From an uncultured Clostridia bacterium (lineage in GTDB: Bacteria; Bacillota; Clostridia; Lachnospirales; Anaerotignaceae): a stretch of 18,664 nucleotides of DNA. The notes below the pieces were generated by a model. The model was not told the DNA's origin. It made no database searches and was given only the letters and a program-made list of their open reading frames with translations. The DNA lies in contig CAJUKL010000045.1 in NCBI GenBank assembly GCA_910587195.1, forward strand, positions 1 through 18,664. The letters are read 5' to 3'. Below, piece by piece: positions 7,886 to 15,057 of the stretch. A program made the position numbers and the translations under genes. Positions within the stretch are counted from its first letter, which is position 1. Each line of letters begins with the position of its first letter.

Positions 7886-9946
7886 TTGCAAAACGACCAA
7901 GATAGACGAGCGGAATTAAGGCCATATATTGAAATATTATCTTTCTGGGGAGAAAGCATAGAAGACTATTTATTTTTATTAGACGTAAGAGAAGAAAAAT
8001 TTTATTTTTCCTCTTGTATTTGGGAAAAATATCCTTTACCATTTATGGACATTTATTTTGGAATGGAAGATTGGATTTCTATTATAGATGTTAGAGATAG
8101 AGATAAAGTTGCAAGAAGTTTGGAAGAGGTCAAAAGCGGTAAAATAGACCAGGTGTCTATGGAATATCGTATGATTGATAGAAAAGGTGTGTCTGTTTGG
8201 GTAAATTGTGTGGGAAAATGCCTTTCTTATGAAGATGGAAAAGCAAGTATTATTGTAGGCAGTATTTCAGAAAATGTAGTCAGCAAAAAAATAGACCAAT
8301 TAACTGGTCTGCAAAATCAAACAGTATTAGAAAAGGTTTTTCAGGATATTTTTCAAAAAGGAGAAACAGGTTGCTTTTTGATGTTGGGCATCGACGATTT
8401 TAAAAATGTAAATGATAAGTATGGCAGAAAGTTTGGCGATGAACAATTAAAAAAATTAGCAGAAATTATTGACAAAAATTTAGACTATGATAGTCAGCTT
8501 TATCGTTTAGATGGTGATAAATTTGGGATTAATTTAGTAGGATATAGCAAAGAAAATGCAAAAGCGTTTTATAATAGAATACAGACAGAATTTTCTATTC
8601 AAACCTATAGCACTGTTTCAGCAGGTGCAATTACTTATCCCATAGAAGCAGGTAATTATCACAATCTATATCAGTATGCAGAGGATGCATTAAATCAGTC
8701 GAAACAACAAGGAAAAAATAAATTGTCTTTTTTCTCTATTGATGATTATAAAGGTCATCTTTTCTTTATTGATTTAAAAGAAGAAATTTTAGAAAGTATT
8801 AAAAATAACTTTGAAGGATTTTATATTTATTATCAGCCAGTGGTTAATAATGCAGATGGTATGTTAGTAAAATCAGAAGCCTTAATGCGTTGGCGCTCCA
8901 AGCAATATGGGGAAATTAGTCCGGTTGTTTTTATTCCTATTTTAGAGCAAACTGGTATGATATTAGAGGCAGGAAAATGGATTTTAGAAAATGCCATGAA
9001 ACAATGCCGGGAGTGGAGAGAATTTTTACCAAATTTTCGCATGAATATCAACCTTTCTTACATACAGTTAAAAGACAAAAAATTAATGGAAATTGTATTT
9101 GATGCTTTAAAAAAGGCAGACCTTCCAGGAAGCGCAATTATATTGGAAGTAACAGAAAGCATACAATTACAAGATTATTCTTATTTTAATTTACTTTTTT
9201 ATCAGTTAAGCAAAAAAGGAATACAAATTTCGATTGATGACTTTGGGACAGGATATTCTAGTCTTGGTTATTTAAAAGAATTAAGAGTAGATGAAATTAA
9301 AATTGATAGATGTTTTGTAAAATCCATACAAGAAGGTGGCTATAATGCGCACTTAGTAAAAAATATGATTGAGTTAGCACATAGTGTCAACATTCGTGTT
9401 TGTGTGGAGGGGGTGGAAACGTTTGAAGAACGTACCACATTGCAAAAATTATTTCCAGATGTTATACAAGGGTATTATTTTGGAAAACCAGAAACACCTG
9501 ATAATTTTTATGAAAAATTTGTTTTGATTGCTAAAGAAGGAAAGCCAATTGTAGATGATGGAGAAAGAAAAATTGTTTCTGAACATAATAATTTGCTAAA
9601 AAAGAATAGCCAAAATTATCAAAATTTGTTAGATGAATTAAATGAAGTTATTTATGTTTGCGATGCAGAAACGTATGAGTTATATTATGTCAACAAAATA
9701 GGAAAAAAATTGACTGGTGTTTATGATTATACTGGGAAAAAATGTTATGAAGTATTTCAAAAAGGAAAAAAAGGAAAGAAAGTATGCGAACATTGTGAGG
9801 CAAACGGCTTGCAACAGGGAACCTTCCATACAAAAATTGAAAAAGCAAAAGATGTTGAATTTGTGGTAAAAGAAAAATTGATTTTGTGGGATGAAAAACC
9901 AGCCCGTTTAGAGGTTATAACAGATAATAGCAGCGAAAAATGGTAA
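7886..9946 (+). CDS. PAS - degenerate GGDEF - EAL - PAS protein, probable c-di-GMP phosphodiesterase
   Basis: 686 aa from a TTG start at 7886. TTG is chosen because GAGGAGGTG (7871-7879) lies 6 nt before it; the upstream in-frame ATG at 7865 would put that site inside the gene. Domains in order: PAS_3-like sensor (about 25-130); GGDEF (about 136-285, opening DQLTGLQN) in which the signature reads DGDKF; EAL (about 310-540); and a second PAS-like domain (about 585-686) with a C-x(14)-C-x2-C cluster. The EAL domain keeps its key residues: EALMRW, NINLS, LEVTES, IDDFGTGYSSL, EIKIDR, VEGVE and IQGYYFGKP. Cyclase activity is therefore unlikely and c-di-GMP hydrolysis likely. No signal peptide or membrane segment is seen, so it is cytoplasmic. 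It stands alone between its own promoter and terminator. Flagellar genes further on suggest, but do not prove, a role in motility. Confidence 0.9.
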   Translation: MQNDQDRRAELRPYIEILSFWGESIEDYLFLLDVREEKFYFSSCIWEKYPLPFMDIYFGMEDWISIIDVRDRDKVARSLEEVKSGKIDQVSMEYRMIDRKGVSVWVNCVGKCLSYEDGKASIIVGSISENVVSKKIDQLTGLQNQTVLEKVFQDIFQKGETGCFLMLGIDDFKNVNDKYGRKFGDEQLKKLAEIIDKNLDYDSQLYRLDGDKFGINLVGYSKENAKAFYNRIQTEFSIQTYSTVSAGAITYPIEAGNYHNLYQYAEDALNQSKQQGKNKLSFFSIDDYKGHLFFIDLKEEILESIKNNFEGFYIYYQPVVNNADGMLVKSEALMRWRSKQYGEISPVVFIPILEQTGMILEAGKWILENAMKQCREWREFLPNFRMNINLSYIQLKDKKLMEIVFDALKKADLPGSAIILEVTESIQLQDYSYFNLLFYQLSKKGIQISIDDFGTGYSSLGYLKELRVDEIKIDRCFVKSIQEGGYNAHLVKNMIELAHSVNIRVCVEGVETFEERTTLQKLFPDVIQGYYFGKPETPDNFYEKFVLIAKEGKPIVDDGERKIVSEHNNLLKKNSQNYQNLLDELNEVIYVCDAETYELYYVNKIGKKLTGVYDYTGKKCYEVFQKGKKGKKVCEHCEANGLQQGTFHTKIEKAKDVEFVVKEKLILWDEKPARLEVITDNSSEKW

Positions 9947-9960
9947 ATTTATAATAACGA

Positions 9961-9987
9961 GAGGTCTTTTATAAGGCCTCTTTTTTT
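9961..9987 (+). terminator. Terminator after the GGDEF/EAL gene
   Basis: GAGGTCTT (9961-9968) pairs with AAGGCCTC (9973-9980), with one G-U, followed by seven T. Confidence 0.9.
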
Positions 9988-10062
9988 ATTGGTATTTTTG
10001 TATAAAATAAATAAAATAACAAAAAAAAGAAATATTAATATATAATAATTTTTATTTTATTG

Positions 10063-10113
10063 TGTTAAATCTATGTTAATACTGTTGAATTTTAGCAATA
10101 AAAGTGTTAAATT
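10063..10113 (+). promoter_or_regulatory. Phased TGTTAAAT repeats overlapping a promoter (possible Pho box)
   Basis: TGTTAAAT-like octamers begin at 10063, 10074, 10083 and 10105; three of the four are in 11-bp register (steps of 11 and 31, with 10083 to 10105 being 22). TTGAAT (10085-10090) and TAAATT (10108-10113), 17 nt apart, form a promoter overlapping the last two. Tandem TTAAxA-type repeats with 11-bp spacing are the usual form of PhoP/PhoB operators, and the downstream gene is a phosphate transporter. The remaining intergenic sequence (9988-10062 and 10114-10187) shows nothing else. Confidence 0.45.
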
Positions 10114-10187
10114 GGGTTTATTTAGGTAGTTTTCTATAAAACGGAAAAGGAAAATGGTGGGGGTTTTATAAGAAAAAGGAGGAGTAT

Positions 10188-11864
10188 ATGAGTTACGTAG
10201 ACATTATTATTCCATTTGTAGGTGGTCTGGCACTCTTTATTTATGGCATGCAGATTATGGCGCAAGGCTTGCAAAATGCTGCCGGCTCTAAAATGAAACA
10301 GCTTTTAAAAGCACTAACACAAAATAAAGTAATGGGTGTTTTATTGGGAGCTGTAGTAACAGCAATTATACAAAGTTCCTCCGCTACAACAGTTATGGTG
10401 GTTGGTTTTGTAAATGCTGGTTTAATGGATTTGACACAATCTATGAGTGTTATTATGGGTGCAAATATTGGTACTACTGTAACGGGTTGGCTGGTTTCCA
10501 GCGTGGAATGGGCAAAGTTTTTAAGTCCAGCAGTCATTGCACCTGTTGTGCTTATGGCGGGTGTTGTGATTATGATTACTGCTAAAAAAGTAAGCCACAA
10601 GGAAATATCATCCATTATTATTGGGTTTGGTGTGTTGTTTATCGGCATTGAAATGATGTCTGATGCGGTCTATCCTTTGCGGGAATCAGAAGTATTTAAA
10701 ACTTTGTTTATTACTTTAGGAGATAATCCACTTTTGGGTATTTTAGCAGGTGCTACAGTAACCGCTATTATACAAAGTTCTTCTGCTTCTGTGGGTATTT
10801 TACAAACTTTGGCAGCTTCTGGACTTGTGCCATTTGATGCCGCTGTTTATATCATTATGGGACAAAATATAGGTACTTGTATTACGGCGATGCTTTCAGG
10901 AATTGGAACAAGTCGAAATGCAAAATGTGCTTCTTATATGCATTTATTGTTTAATATTATTGGTACTGTTTTATTTAGTATTTTAAGTATTATATATTTT
11001 AAAATGTTAAATCCACAAGCAGGATTCGGTACCATATCTCAAACACAAATTAGTATTATTCATACTATATTTAATATTGCAACAACAGCATTACTATTTC
11101 CATTTTCAGGATATATTATTGCTTTGGCAAAAAAAATCAACCATGCATCTGTACAGGAAGAACAGGACGAAAGCGAATTGGTGCATTTGGATGACCGTTT
11201 GTTAGAAACACCAAGTTTTGCAGTACAAAGTGCTGTATTAGAAGTAGTGCGTATGGGATATATTGTAGAAAAAAATTTAAATACAGCAGTAGAAGCTTTA
11301 TTACAACATGATTCTAAAAAAATCGAAAAAGTACGAAAAAGAGAAGTAACCATTAATAATTTGTGTCATAGTATTTCAGATTATCTTGTAAAAATTTGTA
11401 ATACCCATATTAATGAAGCAGAAAATTCTGTGGTAACTTCTTTATTAGCTGTGATTACAGATATGGAAAGAGTGGGCGACCATTGTAAAAATATGGCAGC
11501 TTGTGCAGAAGCATTGGAAAAAGATAATGTATTTTTTTCTGATTCAGCTGTAAAAGAATTACTGGAAATGATTGAAAAAACAAGGACAAGCTATGATAGT
11601 GCTTTAAAAGCCTTAGAATATTCTGATACAAGTTATGCGTATGATACTGTACGTGCAGAAGATATAGTAGATGATATGGAGGATAAATTGCGTGCAGGAC
11701 ATATTACAAGATTAGCTAATAATCTTTGTAATGTTCGTTCTGGAGTAAGATATTTGGATATTTTGACAAATTTAGAACGTATTTCTGACCATGCTATGAA
11801 CATTGCACAAGTAGTAATTAATGAAAATAGAAAAGCACAACATTTCCATGAAGTAACAGAATAA
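10188..11864 (+). CDS. Na+/phosphate cotransporter with C-terminal PhoU-like domain (NptA/YjbB family)
   Basis: 558 aa. The N-terminal 330 residues are membrane helices in two inverted repeats, each with the family's QSSS signature: AIIQSSSATT near residue 62 and AIIQSSSAS near 194, each followed by an MGxNIGT segment (MGANIGTTVTG, MGQNIGTCITA). The C-terminal 210 residues are helical and PhoU-like, with acidic clusters (ITDMERVGDHCKN, LTNLERISDHAMN), which is the (E/D)xxxD pattern that binds metals in PhoU. The protein should move inorganic phosphate with sodium across the cytoplasmic membrane; the tail may tune it to phosphate status. GGAGGAG precedes the ATG. Phosphate control is suggested by the repeats at 10063-10113. 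A 52-aa ORF follows after 41 nt. Confidence 0.92.
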   Translation: MSYVDIIIPFVGGLALFIYGMQIMAQGLQNAAGSKMKQLLKALTQNKVMGVLLGAVVTAIIQSSSATTVMVVGFVNAGLMDLTQSMSVIMGANIGTTVTGWLVSSVEWAKFLSPAVIAPVVLMAGVVIMITAKKVSHKEISSIIIGFGVLFIGIEMMSDAVYPLRESEVFKTLFITLGDNPLLGILAGATVTAIIQSSSASVGILQTLAASGLVPFDAAVYIIMGQNIGTCITAMLSGIGTSRNAKCASYMHLLFNIIGTVLFSILSIIYFKMLNPQAGFGTISQTQISIIHTIFNIATTALLFPFSGYIIALAKKINHASVQEEQDESELVHLDDRLLETPSFAVQSAVLEVVRMGYIVEKNLNTAVEALLQHDSKKIEKVRKREVTINNLCHSISDYLVKICNTHINEAENSVVTSLLAVITDMERVGDHCKNMAACAEALEKDNVFFSDSAVKELLEMIEKTRTSYDSALKALEYSDTSYAYDTVRAEDIVDDMEDKLRAGHITRLANNLCNVRSGVRYLDILTNLERISDHAMNIAQVVINENRKAQHFHEVTE

Positions 11865-11905
11865 TAGAAAGGGAATGAACCCATACTATTGTCGAGGTGA
11901 TAGTC

Positions 11906-12064
11906 ATGACAAAAAAGGAAAATAAAAAAGATACCGTATCTGGAAGTGATTTATATCAAATTCGTCAAAATGCACAGTATGATTTAGAAACAGGTAAATC
12001 AGAACCTAACAATAATATTTTTTGGCAAGAAAGAAGTAATCCTTTAAGTAGTAAAGGGAACTAA
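11906..12064 (+). CDS. Small hypothetical protein (52 aa)
   Basis: ATG at 11906 behind GAGGTGATAGTC; the reading frame ends in TAA at 12062-12064, directly before a strong terminator. The product begins MTKKENKKDTVSGSDLYQIR and is hydrophilic, with a lysine-rich start, no membrane segment and no cysteine; one Trp lies near the end (NNIFWQER). I do not recognise the family. It is 41 nt downstream of the phosphate transporter with no terminator between, so it probably shares that transcript. Good ribosome-binding site, placement and an exact fit before the terminator support it as real; function is unknown. Confidence 0.65.
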   Translation: MTKKENKKDTVSGSDLYQIRQNAQYDLETGKSEPNNNIFWQERSNPLSSKGN

Positions 12065-12067
12065 ACC

Positions 12068-12100
12068 AAAAAGCCTTTGAGAATTTCTCAAAGGCTTTTT
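12068..12100. terminator. Strong terminator after the 52-aa gene
   Basis: AAAAAGCCTTTGAG (12068-12081) pairs perfectly with CTCAAAGGCTTTTT (12087-12100). A-rich on one side and T-rich on the other, it could work on both strands. Confidence 0.9.
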
Positions 12101-12142
12101 ATATCACATAATATGATGTAAAATAATATCACATAATATGAT
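12101..12142. promoter_or_regulatory. Tandem palindromic operator-like sites upstream of the ECF transporter
   Basis: The 17-mer ATATCACATAATATGAT occurs at 12101-12117 and again at 12126-12142, 25 bp apart start to start. The second continues to a near-perfect palindrome, ATATCA...TGATAT. A TATAAT sits at 12145-12150 but has no good -35. Two identical palindromic sites in tandem look like binding sites for a dimeric repressor or activator. The regulator is not identified. Confidence 0.5.
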
Positions 12143-12153
12143 ATTATAATAGC

Positions 12154-12175
12154 TAAATTGTATGGGTACAATTTA
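12154..12175. promoter_or_regulatory. Perfect inverted repeat, operator or RNA hairpin
   Basis: TAAATTGTA and TACAATTTA flank TGGG, giving 9-bp arms. It lies about 120 nt before the ECF gene. No T tract follows on the plus strand. Between 12176 and 12293 only weak promoter candidates are seen (TTTACA at 12217, TTGCCC at 12223 and TTGTTA at 12233, with AT-rich -10 options around 12242-12261). Confidence 0.4.
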
Positions 12176-12293
12176 AAAAAATAAAATTTACATCTTAAAA
12201 AAACGGAAATTCATATTTTACATTGCCCTATTTTGTTATAGTATATTATGGAAAATAGATAAAAAAATAGATATAATAAAAGGAGTGGAGAGT

Positions 12294-12827
12294 ATGAATC
12301 ACACAACAGTAGAAATGACAATAACAAAAAAATTAACAATCAATGCGATGTGTATTGCATTGACATTTGTTGCAACAGCATTTATCAATATTCGCTTGCC
12401 AATTATGGCAAATGGAGGACTTGTACATTTGGGAAATGTACCTTTATTTTTGTCAGCTATCCTATTTGGTAAAAAAACAGGAGCAGTCGCAGGTGCTTTT
12501 GGTATGGGACTCTTTGATTTACTTTCTGGTTGGACAGCTTGGGCACCCTTTACTTTTATAATTGTAGGAATAATGGGATATGTTGTAGGTAGTATTGCAG
12601 AGAAAAAAACAACATTGTGGTATAGCGTTGCCGTCCTAGCAGCATTACTGATTAAAATAATAGGTTACTATATTGCTGAAGTTATTCTTTATCAAAATTG
12701 GGCTACGCCTTTGATGTCTATTCCGGGTAATATAATACAAGTTGTGGTAGCAGGTGTGATTGTAGTACCAACAGCAGTTGCATTACGAAAAACATTGACA
12801 AGGCAAATAGGAGGTTTGGAAAAATGA
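12294..12827 (+). CDS. ECF transporter S component (substrate-binding membrane subunit)
   Basis: 177 aa, five or six hydrophobic helices. The N-terminal TKKLTINAMCIALTFVATAF followed by LP, the loop ANGGLVHLGNVPLFLSAILF and the GAVAGAFGMGLFDLLSGW segment match vitamin-transporter S components of the PF07155 (formerly DUF1393) type. S components pair with a shared energising module (EcfT plus two ATPases), which is not in this window, so this is a group II system using a module encoded elsewhere. ATG at 12294 is chosen behind AGGAGTGGAG. Its stop overlaps the aminotransferase start (ATGA), so the two are translationally coupled and probably handle the same compound. The substrate is not known from sequence; a B6 vitamer or an amine is a reasonable guess. 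Confidence 0.85.
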   Translation: MNHTTVEMTITKKLTINAMCIALTFVATAFINIRLPIMANGGLVHLGNVPLFLSAILFGKKTGAVAGAFGMGLFDLLSGWTAWAPFTFIIVGIMGYVVGSIAEKKTTLWYSVAVLAALLIKIIGYYIAEVILYQNWATPLMSIPGNIIQVVVAGVIVVPTAVALRKTLTRQIGGLEK

Positions 12828-13957
12828 ATAAAATGATGCTTATGACAGCAGGGCCAACACAAGTAAGGGAAAACGTGCGTATGGCAAGAAGTACAATCAC
12901 AATGAGTCCTGATGAGGATGTTTCTTTTTGTGAATATTATAAACAACTTTGTGATAAACTAGCACGGTTTTTTTATACAAAAAATACATTTTACATACTA
13001 AGCGGAGAAGGAATTTTAGGACTAGAAGCAGCTTGCGCCTCGCTGACAGAAGCAGAAGATAAGGTTCTTGTACTGGACAATGGAATTTTTGGAAAAGGTT
13101 TTGCAGATTTTGTAAAAATATATGGTGGTAAACCGGTTCTCTATACAGTAGATGATAAACAGCCCATTGATGTACAAGCATTGGACGAATACTTAAAAGA
13201 AAATCATGACTTTAAATATGCAACATTAGTGCATTGCGATACACCAAGCGGAATGCTCAATGATGTGGAAAGTATCTGTCCTGTATTGAAAAAATATAAT
13301 ATATTGACGGTGGTGGACAGTGTTTCTGCAAGTTTTGGAGAGCCTCTGAATGTTGACAAAGCACAGATTGATATTCTTTGTGGAGGTTCTCAAAAGGCAC
13401 TTTCTGCACCAACTGGTTTAACCTTTTTAGGGGTCAGCGATATGGCAATCGAAACAATGAAAAACAGAAAAACGCCGATTGCTTCCTTTTATGCGAATAT
13501 ATTATCTTTTGTGGATTACTATGAAAAAAAATGGTTTCCTTATACAATGCCCGTTAGTGATATTTATGGCTTTGGCAGAGCATTAGAAAATGTCATAAAA
13601 GATAAGCATATTTTTGTGCGACATAAAAAAATTGCAAGCGCTACCAGAAAAGCGATTACAGCAGCGGGTTTAAAAACGTATATCAAAGCGGGATTTTCCA
13701 ACACCGTTACAGCGATTATGGTGCCAGAAGGCATTGATGCAAAAGAATTATTGCAAAAAATGAGAGAGCATAATATTATGATTTCGGGCTGCTTTGGAGA
13801 GTTGGCTGGAAAAGTTATCCGTATTGGACACATGGGAGAAAATGCAGATGTAGCATATATGCTGGAAACTTTAATTGCATTAGGTGAGGTTTTGGAAGAA
13901 ATGGGCGTCATCTTACAGTGCGATATGAAAAAAGTATTTTTTAAAGAAGTGCGATAA
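12824..13957 (+). CDS. Class V PLP-dependent aminotransferase (alanine-glyoxylate/pyridoxamine-pyruvate type)
   Basis: 377 aa, full length for the family. The start reads MLMTAGPTQV, the usual substrate-side loop. LSGEGILGLEAA forms the phosphate-binding turn, HCDTPSGMLND and VVDSVSASFGE hold the ring-binding Asp, GGSQKALSAP carries the Schiff-base lysine K191, and GKVIRIGHMG the carboxylate-binding Arg. These are hallmarks of alanine-glyoxylate, serine-pyruvate and pyridoxamine-pyruvate aminotransferases. The GHR motif common near residue 25 of classical members is replaced by a MSPDEDVSF segment, so the amino donor may differ. Coupling to an ECF transporter gene suggests an imported substrate. 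The C-terminus (VILQCDMKKVFFKEVR) is slightly extended. Exact reaction unknown. Confidence 0.85.
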   Translation: MNKMMLMTAGPTQVRENVRMARSTITMSPDEDVSFCEYYKQLCDKLARFFYTKNTFYILSGEGILGLEAACASLTEAEDKVLVLDNGIFGKGFADFVKIYGGKPVLYTVDDKQPIDVQALDEYLKENHDFKYATLVHCDTPSGMLNDVESICPVLKKYNILTVVDSVSASFGEPLNVDKAQIDILCGGSQKALSAPTGLTFLGVSDMAIETMKNRKTPIASFYANILSFVDYYEKKWFPYTMPVSDIYGFGRALENVIKDKHIFVRHKKIASATRKAITAAGLKTYIKAGFSNTVTAIMVPEGIDAKELLQKMREHNIMISGCFGELAGKVIRIGHMGENADVAYMLETLIALGEVLEEMGVILQCDMKKVFFKEVR

Positions 13958-13990
13958 AAGCCTGAAAATCTTAAAAACCTTGAAACTCCT

Positions 13991-14023
13991 AAGTAAGGTG
14001 GGTTATCATAACCCACCTTACTT
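13991..14023. terminator. Long perfect hairpin between convergent genes, likely bidirectional terminator
   Basis: AAGTAAGGTGGGTTAT (13991-14006) is perfectly complementary to 14008-14023. It lies between the aminotransferase (plus strand) and the HExxH protein (minus strand). The T tracts are poor on both sides, so it may also act as an mRNA-end stabiliser. Confidence 0.6.
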
Positions 14024-14037
14024 ATTTATAAAGTTTT

Positions 14038-14571
14038 TTAAATGCCAGCATTAAGAAGTTTTCCTTTTGGACTGAGTTGCCCTGTGTCCACTTCTCTTTT
14101 TGCACGGGTAACAGTGCGTGTTTGTCCGCCAGCAACATATAATCTATGACATTCGGGACAGATTCCAGTGTGATAAACAACGGATTGAGAAACAACTTCT
14201 CTACCTTCCCGTTTAGCATTTGCCTGTTCATGAAAAACGTGTTGCATTTCGTGATTTCTTACGGCTGCGGCTGCCCGGTCTGGAGATAGTTTTGTAGGCG
14301 TTTTAAAGGAAACGCTTGGGTCATTCGAGCCGTCTTGATACCGACGTTTTGCACAAGTACGACATTCTTTATTATCTTTATCATCTTTATCATCTTTATT
14401 TTCTTTTTCCACTTCAAGCGTATCAAAGCGTTTATCATTTTCTAATTTTTTTTCTGGCTGCTGTGTTTTTTCAGCAGTATTATTTTTGGTTTGTGGTAAT
14501 TCCGTTGGTTCTGCCGGACGTTGTTGTTTTGTAATGGTATAAGTTGGTGACATATTGAAAAATTCTATCAT
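14038..14571 (-). CDS. Putative metalloprotease-like protein with HExxH and two CxxC pairs
   Basis: 177 aa. The start at 14571 is chosen for AAAGGAGGG upstream; the frame stays open further upstream but lacks a site there. The N-terminal 65 residues are low complexity and acidic/lysine-rich (KENKDDKDDKDNKE). A compact domain follows: C70-x2-C73 with KRRYQDGSNDPSVSFKTP, then H107-E-M-Q-H111 in VRNHEMQHVFHEQAN, then C138-x2-C141 (GICPECHRLYVAGGQTRTVT). HExxH suggests a zinc protease; the two CxxC pairs could form a structural zinc site. The layout (HExxH followed by a 'YVAGG'-type strand) recalls the SprA-related putative metalloproteases, and similar Clostridia proteins keep the YQDGS-D--VSF-TPT signature. 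No signal peptide. It is the third gene of a probable minus-strand cluster. The substrate is unknown. Confidence 0.75.
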   Translation of the reverse strand: MIEFFNMSPTYTITKQQRPAEPTELPQTKNNTAEKTQQPEKKLENDKRFDTLEVEKENKDDKDDKDNKECRTCAKRRYQDGSNDPSVSFKTPTKLSPDRAAAAVRNHEMQHVFHEQANAKREGREVVSQSVVYHTGICPECHRLYVAGGQTRTVTRAKREVDTGQLSPKGKLLNAGI

Positions 14572-14661
14572 AAAATAACCCTCCTTTCGCTGAAAAAAAT
14601 AATCTACTTTTATTATAACAAAAGCTAAATTATTTGTCGAGGGCAAAGTAAAACAAAAGCA

Positions 14662-14922
14662 TTATAATTTTTTTTTGAACTCTGTTGCATCAGAAAAACC
14701 ATCTTGATAGAAAAGTTCCGCTACAATATGTAAAATAGCGTTTTCCAGTTCTTCATATTCCAAAAAATGGGTTTGATTTTTCAGTTGTGCTGCAAGCTCT
14801 TTTTTTTGTGCCAAAAGTGTGGCAAGCTGCTCGTTGTTTTTGCCATAATAATGTAATAAATCAGCAATATAGTTTTCCAAAAAAATGTTTAAATTCTGTT
14901 CTAACAGTTGTTTTTTATCCAT
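14662..14922 (-). CDS. Small helical hypothetical protein (86 aa)
   Basis: Starts at ATG behind AGAGGAG and ends 90 nt before the HExxH gene. The product is almost wholly helical by composition: LLEQNLNIFLENYIADLLHY, a Gln/Lys/Glu/Leu-rich middle consistent with a coiled coil, and an ELENAILHIVAELFYQDGF tail. No cysteine, signal peptide or membrane span. The 'antiparallel helices then a Tyr/Asp/Gly-rich end' pattern loosely recalls small Clostridia proteins of the DUF6809 kind, but I cannot confirm that. It lies between an HTH regulator and the HExxH protein, so a role with one of them is possible. Confidence 0.6.
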   Translation of the reverse strand: MDKKQLLEQNLNIFLENYIADLLHYYGKNNEQLATLLAQKKELAAQLKNQTHFLEYEELENAILHIVAELFYQDGFSDATEFKKKL

Positions 14923-15057
14923 AAAAGAATACTCCTCTCATTTTACAAAACAAAAAACTTTTAGACAGAATTTTAAAAAATAAGAAGATAATATGGAAAT
15001 CAGAAAAGGACAAAAGATTGACCTTTCTGGCTAAAAGTCTAACACCTAGGGAAATTC

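Noticed and set aside
12101..12293. Riboswitch before the ECF transporter gene
   Set aside because: No recognisable conserved core (TPP, FMN, preQ1, cobalamin, THF) and no terminator or SD-masking hairpin next to the start; palindromes fit protein operators better.
12692..13181. Minus-strand ORFs over the ECF/aminotransferase junction
   Set aside because: Antisense shadows of two well-recognised coupled genes; no ribosome-binding sites.
14956..15043. Inverted repeat AACTTTTAGACAG / CTGGCTAAAAGTC around an 87-bp stretch between the HTH gene and the 86-aa gene
   Set aside because: Two mismatches in 13, no direct repeats at the edges and no similarity to the other elements; could be chance.
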